A stretch of 64,000 nt of DNA from Ricinus communis (GCF_019578655.1 NC_063257.1:12090001-12154000), one strand, 5' to 3'. Positions 1 to 13,789 are shown, counted from the first letter of the stretch. The notes: generated by a model not told the origin, from the sequence alone. Translations and numbers: made by a program.

Positions 1-1264
1 TAGGTAAAATGATAGTAATTTAGCAAGTCAACATTATACCCAAAACTGAAATACTAATAAGCATACCCATTACACCAAACTTTCACTGCATCTCTATGAG
101 CATGAGTTCTGCAGAAAGTTTGTTTATCCTTGTTGGATAAAAGGGTTCTGTTAGTCTGCTGGTTATGACAATAAATTCATTCCCTAACCATCATGCTATT
201 GTTGCTTTACCTATGATCTTACTATATGCTAGATGTTCACTAAACACAATTCTACTGCCACCCCATATCAGACAATCATATTACAAATTGACAACATAAA
301 CAGTTGTTAATTTATAGAACTCCTTCCACCAACAATAGCTTACATGCTTTTTCAGCAAAAGTATCAATACTGAATTTGCAGCTGCAGATGTACATGGTTC
401 AATTAATATCAAATAATTGAATGCCCATCCTTGAATGCACACAAAACATGCAGTTGTATACATATAAGAAACATGCATGCATCACTAATACTTGAATACT
501 AATAAGAATAAAAAAAAAAGCATGGAAAGTTAACCACAACATCTAGGATCACCTAGGTCAATAACCCGAGACAAGGAATCTGCTGCAAGACAAATTATTA
601 ATACCTGAATTTTTAAATAACTGGTAGATGACTTCCATTGCCTGTATTTACACATATGCATAGTTGAATGAACTGACAGAAATGCAGAATTTCTGAAGAG
701 AAATAAAAGCCTGGTCATTCACATTCTTACATGGATGTAAACAAAAATTTATTCCCTATACAACAACAGGGAAAATATTCTTTTTTGCTTTCTCTCCAAT
801 ATCCTTTGGTGATACCTTGACACAAAATGTTAATATATACCGACTTGTGTGTGAAAATAATCCTGATATAAAAAAACCCTTGCAGTCAAATCTGTTAGAT
901 TGTGCTGTTCTTCTTGTACTGACAAAGAAAACAATGTTGCATCCTGCAGAGATACAGACCTGCTAACAAGAATGTTATTTTCTAAGTAGAGATGATAATG
1001 TTTAAAGAATTCAAGTCTCCAGTGCAAATAGCTTAGGTAAAAAATGCATAACAAAGATGGCCTGTTTAAAAATATTTCCTCCTGCACAACTTCTGTCAGT
1101 GCTGAACTAAAATCATTCTGCTAATTTGGTTTGAAATTAATCCATGAAGACTACAAGTTCCTACTTCAGAAGAATTTTTCAATTCAGAGGGTCACTTAAA
1201 ATTATATTTCTTTCAGTTCTCTTGTATATAACACCACCAAATGCTGTTGTAAAACCAGAATGCG
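1..1264. other. Intergenic sequence downstream of the PPR fragment
   Basis: I see no convincing gene here; the open frames are below 90 codons and resemble no family I know. The right part may hold 3' untranslated sequence of the minus-strand PPR remnant that ends at 1265. Confidence 0.5.
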
Positions 1265-2074
1265 TCATCCTATTGCCTCTATCACATCATCAACTGAACT
1301 AACATATTCCTTGCCAACGCATTCATTATCTTTCATTAGTTCAGTCAACCCCTCCAGTAATGGGTAAAGCTTATTCATATGAGGTTTTGATGTGTCATCC
1401 ACTAGAAATGGGAAAAAACCAGAGCCCACATCAACCCAGGCACAGCCAAGAGCCTTCCTAACAAAGTCTCTCATATAAGTCCTTACCTTTTCTAATTTGC
1501 TCCAACAACCAGCAACAGCATACATATTAGCAATCAACACATAGTAACCTGAATTTCCAGGCCTCATTTCCAATAGTTTCCCAGCAGCCCATTCCCCTAT
1601 CTCTGCATTCCCATGGATGTGAGAAGCTCCAAGAAGTGTGGCCCACATGGCAGAACTTGGCCTGTAAGGCATCCTTGTGATCATCTCTTTTGCTTTATGT
1701 AATAATCCAGGCCTTCCAAAGAGGTCAACCATGCAGGCAAAGTGCTCCAAGCATGGAATTATGCCATATGTACTAGGCATCGGTTCAAACAACTTAATTC
1801 CTTCAGTTACTAGACCTGAATGGCTACATGTTGATAGAACTGCCACCATAGTTACATGGTCTGGTATAATATGACGCTTCTTCATTTCATCAAAAAATTT
1901 CAGCGCTTCTCGTCCCTCCCCTTGTATTCCATATCCGGTAATCAAGGATGTATAAGTCACTTCATCTCTCCTGCTCATCGAATCAAATAGCCTTTTAGCT
2001 TCTAAAACCTTTCTAGATCTTGCATACATATCAACAAGAGAGTTCCAAAGCAACAAATGGTCCGGGCATAGCAT
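1265..2074 (-). pseudogene. PPR protein (PLS class, E-type), 5'-truncated
   Basis: This 269-codon frame is the C-terminal part of a plant pentatricopeptide repeat protein of the kind that binds organellar RNA. Tandem PPR units are visible (for example [11 protein letters not shown], then [21 protein letters not shown], then [12 protein letters not shown]), followed by an E domain with [14 protein letters not shown] and [10 protein letters not shown]. Complete PLS proteins run to about 500-900 residues, so most N-terminal repeats are missing. Upstream of codon 1 the sequence becomes AT-rich repeat DNA at once, with no splice acceptor, so the ATG at 2074 is probably a chance methionine at a breakpoint. 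Some residues normally constant in the family are changed (KALGCAW where KAPGCAW is usual; FGRPG where YGRAG is usual), which fits decay. A PPR gene lies near PSB33 in Arabidopsis, so this may be the remains of a syntenic gene. Confidence 0.8.
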
Positions 2075-2286
2075 ATATATTTAATTTATTAATTTGAGGG
2101 AGGTTAATGATTATTTTATAATATTGGTATCTAGTTAAATTTTAAATCATTAATTTCCAACATCATATTGTCTTTAACTTTAGATTAATTATAAAATAAT
2201 ATATTTATAAATTAAATTAGTCTACATCAAGATAAAATTTAAAATAGAAACAAAATAATTTAAAAATATTCCAAAATAATTTAAAG

Positions 2287-3060
2287 AAAATTACAAATTT
2301 AGTATTTTAATTTTTCGTTTTTCTATTTTGGTGTCTAAATTATATTCTTGTTCAATATAGTATTTCTAGCTGATTTTATAGGTTAAAGTGCTTATTTGAC
2401 TTATTTTGAATAGTAAATTGACTTAAATATCATCCTTTAAAATAATATCATACTTCGATATTTTTTTTATTTGTATCCATTTTGAACACTACTCTTTTAT
2501 AAAAATTTATTTGTTTTTCAAAAGATTAAAAAAATATATTTTATTTTTCTCATTCATTCAAATAAAAATTGAAAAATAATTAAATATCATTATTTTTTTT
2601 TTAATTTCGTGCTTTCATCTTAAAGGATAAAATAAAATATATTTTTCACCTTAAAATAATAAGAGGAGAAAGATGAATATATTAAGTATTCTAAAAAAAT
2701 AATTTTTAGAAATCAAAAGATGACGAGTAAACTTTTTTTTTAAATAAATAAAAAGATAAAAGAATTTAATCCAATACTTTTTTAGTGCTAAAAGATTTGA
2801 TAGAAAATAAAAAAAATAAAAAAAACTAAGAAAAAAGAAATAAAAAATACAAAATTTGTAAGTAAGAAGGAATAAGGATATTTATGTCATTTCATTTGTA
2901 AAATAGGTTAAATTATTATTTTAATCTGTAAAACTTGTAAGAGACATCATTATTTATTATATAAATCAGCAGGTTTAGACATTTGATTGAACAAAAAAAT
3001 AATTCAAACACTAAAATAGAAAAAATTGAAAAGTTAAGACACTAAATTTATTATTATCCC
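2287..3060. repeat. AT-rich element with long inverted termini, copy 1
   Basis: The left end (from ATTACAAATTTAGTATTTTA) and the reverse complement of the right end (GGGATAATAATAAATTTAGT) can be aligned for more than 100 bp, so the block is a fold-back, MITE-like unit without coding capacity. It is related to, and opposite in orientation from, the unit at 4375-5795. I could not define a target-site duplication. Confidence 0.55.
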
Positions 3061-4374
3061 AATAATTTATGATAGATAATTAACACATCTAAACATACCT
3101 TAAAATATTTAATGGTTTGAAAAATATTAAATTACCAAAATATCTTTTTAAATAATAATAATAAAAATAAAAATTCAGGTTATTACAATTTCATCCCTCC
3201 CCAGCCTTTTTGTCCACCGGCCCTTCAATTGTTTAACATATAAGGCACAAAATTGAAAAAATCTACATCATGATTAGCATATATTTATATTTTCTTGATC
3301 TAGGAATTATTCCTCATAATTTAAAACCCTCCTAATACCTTCATCATCTTCTATCATAAACAAATCATCACTCAGTTCTTTTCTAGGTTCAAGAATGAAT
3401 ATGGTATAGATATTACTAAACCCTAGTTTATATAAATATTTATCTCTAATATCAAAATAAGTCAAGTAATCTATATCAAAGTCATAACACACTTCCACCT
3501 CCCTAATCAACATAATTAAACTCATGATCATAAATTCACTGATTACCATAGTTAAAACACATATCCACAATATTATCCATTATGCAATGAATAAAACATA
3601 CACAAAAATTTCAATAAATAAAGCTCAAATCAATAAACAAATAATTAAAAAATCTTTAAACTAAAGCATAAATGTTAATAATATAAAATCATTTTAAAAC
3701 TATTTAATTATTACTTCAGTCATAATGCCCTAAATACTAAACAATAAAACGTTACTAATTTTCTACTTAAACTAATCTATGTAGCTTATTTTATTACATT
3801 TTAAAGTCATATAAATAGTCTAAAAAGTTTGTGATCTAAAATCAAAGGATTATCTTGTCTCTTTCAGTATGCAACACTCTTCTCTTTTCGAATAAACAAC
3901 ACTCTTGTCTCTTTCAATAGAATCTTCTTTATTCTAAAAGTTTCTCTACAATATCACTTTTATTTGATAAACACATAGAATTTTATTTCTAAAACAATAT
4001 TTTGTTAGGGTTAGAGAATAACAATCATTTGAGAGATTCAACTTAGGGTTAGAGAATGAAACTAATTTGAGGATCAATTTTAGGTAGTTGAATTTTAAGG
4101 ATTTTTTTGGGATAAACACCCGCCACTTTTAGCCAAATGTGGAGCCATCTACTTACGTGTCAATATGAATAAAGACACGTCACCAAAAGGATAACGGGAG
4201 TAAACATGAGTTGGTTTAGCATTAGAATGAGTGTATAAACGATTGTATTCTTTAATATTAAGGTAATTTTTTAACCAAAATAAACATGAGGGTCCAATAT
4301 AAGAACACACTAAAATATTAGGGTGAAAGCTGGAACTTTACACTAAGGAGTTCAAGTTGTGATAAAAATAAGGA
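3061..4374. other. Intergenic AT-rich DNA
   Basis: No recognisable gene. An 87-codon minus-strand frame at 3307-3570 resembles nothing I know and is AT-biased. A short imperfect duplication (GGTTAGAGAAT) occurs near 4007-4060. Confidence 0.45.
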
Positions 4375-5795
4375 ATTAGTACAAATTTAATATCTTAACT
4401 TTTTTATTTTTTCTATTTTAATGTTTGAATTAATTTTTTAGTCAATCAAGTATCTGAATCTGCTATTTTATATATATCAGGGGTAATTACATTTTTAGTA
4501 TATTCTTAGTATCTGAACTTGTCAAGAAAGACAATCGAGTAGTTGAATTTTCAAAACTAACAATTGAGTGTGAAAATATGTAAAAAGAAAAATAACAAAA
4601 TAATATTTTTACAGATAACTTTTAGGTTTCCTTTAAACTTTTACAAACATAGATAAGAAAGCGAAAATTGTAGAACACGTGAAAAACTAAAGTGGATTCA
4701 TTAGTGATCTAACCTTAGAGTAAATTTTATCTTATATAACTTTGTTTCTCTAATCTCTATTAATTCTTAATTTGGTAGTCTTAATCCTTAATCTCCAATT
4801 CATGAATTCTAATATTTATTGCACTATAGAACTCTAATGACTTGGTAAAACACGTTTATATATGACAGACAAGTTTAACATTTTATATTTTTACAACACA
4901 TTTTTACTACATTTTTCTTATTTTTTATCTCATTTAACATAAAAAAAATCTACATTGGTATTTATAATGTGATATGCTAAAACTACTATTTTATTATTTT
5001 TTTACAGGCTGCCACACTTAATTGTTAGTTTTAAAAGTTTAATCACTTGATTGTCATTTTTTAAGAAATTTAGATACCAAAAAAGTAATTATCCCTATAT
5101 ATCATGGTATCTCTTACAGGTTTTACATATTAAAGTAATTAATTTCACTCATTTTATACATGAAATGACCTAAATATTCTTATTCATCCTTATTTATAAT
5201 TTTTTCTATTTCTTTTTTCTTTTTTCTCTTTTTATATTTTATATTAAATCTTTTTAGCACTAAAGAAAATGTTGGACTAATTTTTTAACTTTTATTTATT
5301 TTTAAAAATTATTCATCATTTTTTATTTTTAAAAATAATTTTTTTAAAACACTCAGTACCTTTCTCTTTCTCCTCTTATTATTTTGAGGTAAAAGAATAT
5401 ATTTTATTTTTATCTTTTATAGTGAATGCGTAAAATAAAAGAATAAATAAATGAAATTTAATTTTTTTAATTTTTGTTTGAATAAATGAGAAAAATAAAT
5501 AATTTTACTTTTTTTTCTTTTAATCTTTTAAGAAACAAGTGAAATTTTAAAAATAATAGTGCTAAAAATAGATAAAAATAGAAAAAATAGAAAAAAATGA
5601 TATTATTTAGAAAAAAGATATTTAAGTCAGTTTAATATTTAAAATAAGTCAAATAAATACTTTACCCAGTAAAACTGGTTAGAGATATTATATTGAATAT
5701 TTTTATAAATTTAAATACTTAATTGAAAAAAATAATAGTTTAAACACAAAAATTAAAAAATTAAAAAATTAATGTATCAAATTTGTAATTTTGCC
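4375..5795. repeat. AT-rich element with long inverted termini, copy 2 (interrupted)
   Basis: The outer parts, 4375-4479 and 5105-5795, match the unit at 2287-3060 in opposite orientation. For example, TATTTGACTTATTTT at 2393 pairs with the reverse complement of the segment near 5640. The unit is split by a separate 616-bp insertion at 4480-5095. Confidence 0.55.
4480..5095. mobile_element. Nested MITE with 9-bp target-site duplication (Mutator-like)
   Basis: The element begins GGGGTAATTACATTTTTAGT and its right end, reverse-complemented, begins GGGATAATTACTTTTTTGGT. The inverted termini stay alignable for about 95 bp. It is flanked by a perfect 9-bp direct repeat, TATATATCA, at 4471-4479 and 5096-5104. 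Nine-bp duplications are typical of Mutator-type elements. There is no coding capacity. It inserted into an older repeat, so it is the younger of the two. Confidence 0.75.
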
Positions 5796-6100
5796 TAAAA
5801 AAAAAGAATAAACGAGAGGTTGACACCAAAAGAAAAAGGCGCCTTTGTCTTCAACTGTCTTTCTACTGTCCACATAATAATAGACTTCCGCCTCCACTTT
5901 CGTTTCAGACCCAACCCCCAAAATCCACCACTTCGATTCCTCCGCCTTCCACTTCCCTCTCTCTAAATATTATCTCCTCTTCCCATTCATTCCTTTTGAG
6001 TTATCATTGTAAAAACCCTTTTCTTTTCCTTATTCGATCCAACAAGATCTCCATTAATCCTCAGCTTTTGTTTTTCTTTTTTTGCATGCTGTTTCAAGAA

Positions 6101-9100
6101 ATGTCAGCCATTTCCAATTTCAATTCCTGCAGCACTCGCCCTGAAACCGCCGCTGTTAATTTCTTCTTCGATGGTAAATTTAATTCTGGCTTGTTAAATT
6201 GGAGAAGAAGAGCCACCACCAGGATTTCCATTCCTTTCCAGGTTAGGTTCACCTTTGTTATAATTTCCTTTTTTAATTATAAAAAGGACATCGTATTGCT
6301 ATGGTGAAGTTCAAGTTTTTTTTATTATTGTTTTTGTAATTGTAGAGTAGCTCGTTACGGTTAGGTACGGGTTGGTCTAATAGTAAAGATGGAAGTATAC
6401 GCATGGCATTGGTGGATGAGAGAATTGCGCCTGGCAGAAACGTCGCTGAACGCTCCGGTATTTTGGTAATGATACATTTGATATTACAATGAATAATGCT
6501 TATAAGCTTACTGCTGTATAAATCTAATGTGATTTCTTTTTTATTTGCAGGCTTATGATCTTGTTCAAGGAGCACTTGTAAGTTTTGCTCATTTTCTCAT
6601 TATGTAATTTCACCTTCTCGTCTGCTATGTAGTAATTTCTGTTGGTGCATTCACTGCGAAAATTTTGTAATCATAGCCCATTTGCCATTTTCACAGGACA
6701 GAAATATTAATGCAAAATGATTTTCTTATGTGCAGGTAAAATGGAGTTTTGCAATGGACAAGTCAATGCCAGATCCACCAACAGCTATGCTTCTGCATGG
6801 TATTCTAGGTAGCCGGAAGAACTGGGGTAGGTGTTATTAACTTTTTAAGCTATTAATAACTTTACATATCATTGTTGACTTGTTTGAGACAAAATATTCA
6901 TTGGTAATATTTTCTATTTGTGTCATTTTGATGGGTGGTTTACACACCAAGATGTATTTTAGCATGATACTAATAATTATTGAAGTGCCTATCATGCATC
7001 TGATCTTTTAACTGCAACTAATCTCTCTCCCAAATGAGCTACTCAAAATTATTTTTGGGGGCTTGTTCATATATTGATTATGGAAAAAAAACTTTAATAC
7101 CTTTAAAGGATTTTGGAGATCTATTTAATTCTAAAATACGGGTGTTAAATCACTTGTAATTAGAGGCCTTGATTAACCGAACCTTTGTCTCTCTGTAGTG
7201 AACTATCCTTTTCTTAAAGAATGTTTTCCAACTATGCTGTATTTCAGATATACTGAGCTGCTGCACAAGCATACCATTAACGAGATGGTTAAACCGGCAC
7301 TTAATCAACATATGCTGCATCCACTTATGCATTTATCTTTACTCTGTAATAGTTACTTGATGACTTTCTCTGTGTATATTTGGTTAAAACCACTGGGTTG
7401 CAGTATGATTGATTTGCTTAGAATTATTACAGGAACATTTACTCGAAGATTGGCACAGGAATTTCCAATGTGGCAGGTACTGTTTAATAAGCTTCTACTT
7501 TCTTTGATATTATATTGTTGCACGCTCATGTGTGCCGCTACAAATATGCAAATGTTTAGTTGAGTTGTTATGCTTTGTCATTCTCTTTCTATTTTATTTC
7601 AATGTAGATAATGGTATATGCATGGGTCTGTCTTTATGGTGAATTTTTCAAGCAATCCAAGGTCATAATTATGTTATTCCATCAATCAAAACTAGTGGTA
7701 AAAGAAAATATTAAAGTGTATTAATGCAGTGATTATTTAGAAGTTCTACTTTGCACTTCTAAAGATAATTTGTTAAATTTTTTTTTTTTGTATCAATTTC
7801 TACTTTCCTAGCAGAGAATTAGATCTGGTTAAGTTGGAATCTGCGGATAGTCTTGAATTCTGACATGTTCTTTTGCGCACTATAGGATGGCTACTAATCG
7901 CTGACATATGTTTTTATACAGTTTCTTTTAGTAGACTTGCGATGCCATGGTGATTCAGCCTCAATAAAGAAGAGGGGGCCCCACACTGTTGCCTCAACAG
8001 CTTTGGATGTCTTAAAGCTAGTGTGTAACTTCTCAGACTTCCTATCAATCTTTACTCTTGAACATCTTGCGTCCATATCTTTGCGCATGGTTGATGAATC
8101 TGTTACTCTCAATAGACCTGATAATTCACCTATGTGCCTAGTCAGTTTTCATATTCGTTGTTGATAAAATGCAGCCTTTTTATTTATGTGTGTGCATGTG
8201 TAGCATTTTTAAATTCTTTGGATTTTAACAGAATGAGGAGTCAACTAACAGCCCTGACTGATTTCTCTAATTTTGCAACTTAAAGATCATGCTTTTTGTC
8301 TCAAAATACAGAGGGCAAATTTATGTATTGGGCATTGCTCTTTATGCAAATATGTTAAGGATGAAGGTTTCCCAGTCATTAGGAATTTTAAGTATTTCTC
8401 AGTGGAGTATACTTAAATTTCTCATGGATTATGTCCCTAGATGACTTCTATCTTGGTTATATTGATCCTTCAAATGCAACTTTATGGGTTTTCACTTTTC
8501 AGTGATGACCTTGAAGCGTCTTGTTTGTATAACATGCTGCACTTGTTATGCTCTTCACTTACCAGGAAAATGCTACAAATAGAACTGATTAGCTACTTAC
8601 CTGTTAAGGATTATCTGTCAGAGAAATTATATATGTAGATTGTGAGGATCTTTAATCCATGCATTTATGTATTTCCTTTTTCATTGGTTGTGTAGGAAGC
8701 ATATACATTAGCAACTTTGGTATGGGAAAACTTGAGTCTGTGCTTTTGGACAAATTTTCCATGTGAGCATCTCAGTGTATTTCCTTTTGTGCTACTCTTA
8801 TAATTGAAGTGGATAAGTTCATTGCGCTATATTTTCACCACTAATGCCTCAGCTCAAATGGAAAAACAAAGCAAATTTTCACCAGGCCTTGTAGATTTAA
8901 CTGCTCTCCACTATTGTATTTCTTCGTCTGATGTGTATGACATACATAAATATTTTTCCTTTTCCCTTAACTATATATATCTCTAGTCTGCGCAGACCTC
9001 AACTAGATTGGAAGTAAGCTTACTTGGCTTGAGTATATCTTTTTTGTTAGTGGGCTTGTGGGAAGAACCTGTACATGGTTCTCTTCATCTCCTTTTTCTT

Positions 9101-9188
9101 ATCGTATTTCAAGGGTGAAACAAAACTATTCCATCTCTCTCTCTCTCTCTCTCTCTACGCACACAATACATACATACATACATACACA

Positions 9189-9224
<36 letters not shown>

Positions 9225-12200
9225 TATCCAGATCAAGTATAATAGGAGACCTTGCGGTCTTCACTTTTAATGCAGAAATTGTTAATTTGTTTTGGCTGTC
9301 ATCATTGAACTTCTGCTGATGAAAAATGATATTTGTTTATTTTTGTATATCTGGTTCATGTGGTTTGCCGTTATACTTTCATGGCAATGCATAAAGATGT
9401 TTGTGTTTTCACATTGCAATTGTAGAATCCTTGGGTAACCATAGTGTCTAAAATATTGAGGTTTGTATTTAGAACGAGATTTCATCATAAGTTTCATAAG
9501 AACATGGATTTGATAATTATCCTCTTTTATTCTTTTCTAAATTTTCTTTTCTTGTGTTTATGGTTGCAATAGGTAGCACAACTCAGAATAACTCCCCGGA
9601 TTCTTATTGGTCACAGCTTTGGAGGAAAAGGTACTTCTTGATGTGCATGCAACTTGGGATAGTTTACTTGTAGTTTAGATGATTGAAGGGCTTGATGTGC
9701 TTCTAATTATCCGTGCAGTTGTCTTGAGCATGGTGGAACAAGCTGCAAAGCCTCTTGCACGACCAGTGAGAGTAAGTTATTTGCTAGATGTAAATTGGTT
9801 TAGAATTTGGGAATGTATTAAAATGTCGGTTATATTGATATTAATTAAATTGTGGAAGTTTTAAGGATGTTTTGAATTGAATATGGAGTCAAGTTCACGA
9901 TGCTGTGCACTTCGATATATGGTTGAGATTGTTGGAAACTTTAGTTGCTTTCAGGATATAATTTACTGATTCTAGCAAGGACCTTAAGCCCTTAACTAAT
10001 TACTGGCGTATCTTACTATAGTTTAAGTTTGACTGATTAATTTTTTTTTTTATTTAATTTCTTGCTAGTTTAATGCTAGTTTAATGTTTTGATTGTGTCA
10101 CGTGCTTCAATTTCATTATTTATTTTGATTCCGGCTGTATATATAGAATTTAATTTTTTTTTCCTAATTGTGACCTGAGCTCCTCTTCTACAGAGGGATT
10201 GCTTAGCAGCGATTCTTACTAGTTCAAAATTGAACAATTAAATATATAATTACATTTCGGATTTTTTTTTGTCTTTCTCTCTTTGTATAATGGATGTAAC
10301 TCTATACTATTATTTGTTTACTTTCATGTTAGAACTTATGGTTCTGACCAATTAGTACTAAAGCCACCTCTAGCTGTTGCTGTCATCATTGCCAGTCACT
10401 GTCATATATGAGATTATTAGAGAGGCACTATCTGTTACCTATAATTACATATCTGCCACTACCACACATTCAAGACCTAATTTCAATGTTAGATTTCCAT
10501 TATAAAATATCAGAAAGTAAAAGAGTAGAAGAATAGTACTCTGTTGTCTGGAGTCGAGAAGTATGATTTTTTATCAATTCCAACAACGTTGATATTGTTA
10601 TTGATTTATTTTTTTTCTTATATCCAGACTCGGCTCTATACGATGCTTGATTTGATTGAATCAGATTTTCATTGAAAAAGTCAAGTTTTAACTGGCTTGA
10701 ACAATCTCAAGTTAGCTTAAATTGTCTATATTTTAAATGTGTTCTATGCTGTAACATATATATGCAAAAGAATTTCTACAATTACCATTTTACCCCAAAT
10801 ATTCAAATATATTGTTAAGACTTTTAAGTTCAAGCTTGACTTGCTTGAAGCTGTGCTGAATTAGAATATTATGTGTGTCCAAGTAGCTTGAGTTTGCACC
10901 TCTCATTTGGATTTATGTTTCCTTTGTTTTATTTGCTTTTCTTCATTCTTGTCTTTTTTCCACCTACTACAGGCTTGGGTTCTAGATGCAACTCCTGGAA
11001 AAGTTAGAACTGGTGGAGATGGGGAGGACCATCCAGAAGAACTAATATCTTTCCTAAGAAAGCTGCCAAAGGAGGTACAACGCATTGTGTTCCTTCTGCT
11101 GTATATGGGATGTTGTTGTTATCTCGATGGTTTACTATGTGTTGCATTGGTTCATTAATTTTGAGTATTGTTGATTAGGATTTTAGAGTTCAGGATATCG
11201 AGCGAGGCTGGGCATTTCAGCCGATGTTAGATGACTTGGACTTATTTTTATTCATTTGAATGTTGCCCTCTTAGAATATCATCTAATGTGAGCCTATTGT
11301 ATGCATTATATTAAGTCTCTCTTTTATTTTCTTTTAACATTTCATTCGTCTCCTTGTTCTTGTCCCCTTTCTTGCCCAATTGAATCTGAGCAGCCATCCT
11401 TACTGTCTGCAACATTGTCCTGCATTATCACTGTGTCAAGCTTTTGGACTTCTCATGCTGTTTCATATAATGGTACATCATGCATGGTTGGATCAACCAA
11501 GCTTTATGCCATGCAATGAACTTTTCATACAGATACTTTATAATCTATTGGTTGAATGACAGTTAAACACAAAAAATTGAAAGTCATATTCTTAACTCTT
11601 TATATTTTTCAAAATACACATTAACCTTCAAATTTATATGGTAATTATACCAGTATACATACAGAAACCCCACATATAGCATTTGTGAGGAATTTGTACT
11701 CAAGTTTTGCTCTTTATTAATTGCCTATTAACTTATTCTCAGATTCTAAGAAAAAAAGGGGAATAACATGATTAATATCCAGAGAAACAAAGACTACAGA
11801 ATTTACTATACCAAAAACATGATGTCGAAAAGAAGAAATATAACCTTCACAACATGGAAGGTTTCCCACAAATTTAGGAGACTCGTCTGCAAAGGTTCAG
11901 CTTATGAGTTAATATGAGTGTATATCTATGTAATAGATTTGTAGTGATTCAGGCAAGTTATAGCTTCCCCTGGTTCCTTTTCTTTTTTTTTTTTTTTTTT
12001 TTTTCTTGCATTAACTTATAGGTCTATATTCAAGCAAACAATTTTTCCCTCTCTATGCAAGCGCGCGCATGCACGCACGCGCACCCACATATATGTATGT
12101 TTAAATGTCTATTAGTTTTGTTTATCTATTTATGTAATCAATATTAATACAAGCAATCTCTTTCTCTTCTCTCATCTCTTTGTTATTCTTATCTCTTGGG

Positions 12201-13789
12201 CATAATTATAAATATTGTGTATACACATTTCTTTAAGGAAGGTCTCCTCAAAACAAGAGGTTGTGAATGCTCTTCTTCAAGAGGGATTCTCTAAAGATGT
12301 TGCTCAGGTATACGTCATGCTCCACATAATTGTGATACTTGTATCTTAATGTTTAGTTTGAGCTTTGGCATTTTTATTGCGCTTGATTAATTTTTCAGCT
12401 TTGCAAAAGAAAGGCAGGTGGATACAACATGTCTTTTTATAAAGGAAATTGTATCAAATTACTGATAATAAATAGAAAGGGTTAATGTTCCAATTTTCTT
12501 ATGTCAAGCTCAATGTGCAAGTTGATTGTGTAGATAGAGATGTTAAAAAGACCTCCATATTATTACTATATCAGAGATGTTAAAAAGTCCTCCATATTAT
12601 TACATCTTCTTGATGCCGCTCACTTTTCTGTTAATTTTACTTGACCATTTTATTGAACAGTTTCCTCTTACTGAAGATACATTCTATGCTATCCCTTTTT
12701 CTCTTTTGCCAACACAGAAAGCTCATGGCATTTATCTTTTCACAGAGAAATAAGATTCTTACCAAAGACGGCGATATCCCTTTCTCCAGTGATAATCACA
12801 CATGATAATTTTCACCTAACTCTACCCTTGGCCACATGCAAAGCTCAGAGCATTGATTTTATGAGGAATATATACAACACCAAATATCATATGAAAAATG
12901 AATGTCTTGTATTTCCCACTCTTCTAGTTTGGTTCTGAGTGAATTGGATGTGGAGATTTTTGTCAAAAGTTTAGTACTTGACATCCTTGTATTGATTGGC
13001 TGCTAAGATCTCCCCACCTCACCAAATGGTGCTAGCATTGGCAATTAGATTCCCACATAGTTACCATCACATAGTTACCATTTTTCTTAAACTATTTCAT
13101 TGTTGTTTCTTTCATATTCTTCTGTTAAGTTAGTGTTTCTGATGCTTTAAATTCTTGGTTTTTATGTTTTTTCTTATTTTCATTTTCAGTGGGTGGTGAC
13201 TAACCTTCAACCAAATGATCTTCCTGGTTCATCATCAGGCTTCTCATGGGTGTTTGACCTTGAAGGGATTTCTGAAATGTATCAATCTTATGAGGAAACA
13301 AATTTATGGTAATCTTAAAGGGATTCAATATAAGGATTATAGAATTGTCTTTTTTCTTTTGTTTGTCATATATCAATCTGAAATCTGTGGTTGCTTTGCT
13401 GTTCTATTGATCTAATATAGGAAATTTGTTGAAAGTTTGCCTCGAGGTGTTCATGTCAATTTTTTAAAGGCAGAGAGGAGTCTGCATAGGTGGGCCCTTG
13501 AAGATCTGCAGCGAATTCATGCTGCCGAAGATCTGGCTGCTGAGGAGGGAGGTGGAGTTGAAATGCATGTACTTGAAGATGCAGGCCACTGGGTATGTTT
13601 CTAATACATGATTTAGTTGTTGGACCAACTTGTACCCATATTTAGGCTGGCAGGGGTTGGTAACATAATGTTGTAAAATGCCATGGTGAGCAACTCAAGT
13701 TGGTTGTTATCTTTTGATAGGTACATGCTGACAACCCAGATGGACTCTTCAGGATTCTTTCATCTTCTTTTCAAGCCCTCAGAACCTGA
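6101..13789 (+). CDS. ABHD11-like alpha/beta hydrolase, probably plastid-targeted
   Basis: Thirteen exons give an open 386-residue protein: 6101-6241, 6346-6465, 6551-6577, 6736-6826, 7433-7476, 7922-8020, 9573-9630, 9719-9771, 10973-11074, 12242-12307, 13190-13308, 13421-13592, 13721-13789. Every junction is GT-AG and keeps frame. The first ~50 residues are rich in Ser, Asn and Arg and look like a chloroplast transit peptide (inference). The hydrolase fold follows: oxyanion strand LLHGILGSRKNW (~115-126), FLLVDLRCHGDS (~142-153), nucleophile elbow GHSFGG with Ser at ~189, VLDATPG (~214-220), and catalytic His in EDAGHW (~363). The acidic triad member is not certain; Glu in KAERS is a candidate. 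The closest family I recognise is the plant relatives of ABHD11 esterases (such as At4g10030); the substrate is unknown. ATG 6101 has a purine at -3; an in-frame ATG at 6086 would add five residues. Confidence 0.9.
9133..9227. repeat. Compound microsatellite (CT)n-(ACAT)n-(TA)n
   Basis: A CT run is followed by about 15 tandem ACAT/CATA units and a short TA run, inside the intron between exons 6 and 7 of the hydrolase gene. The array is nearly uninterrupted, so it is likely to vary in length between individuals. Confidence 0.9.
12536..12603. repeat. 37-bp tandem duplication in a hydrolase intron
   Basis: AGAGATGTTAAAAAG followed by CCTCCATATTATTAC occurs twice with a 37-bp period and one visible mismatch. 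It lies in the intron after exon 10 of the hydrolase gene. Confidence 0.85.

Noticed and set aside
3307..3570. 87-codon minus-strand ORF
   Set aside because: AT-biased composition, no similarity recognised, no splice or promoter context.
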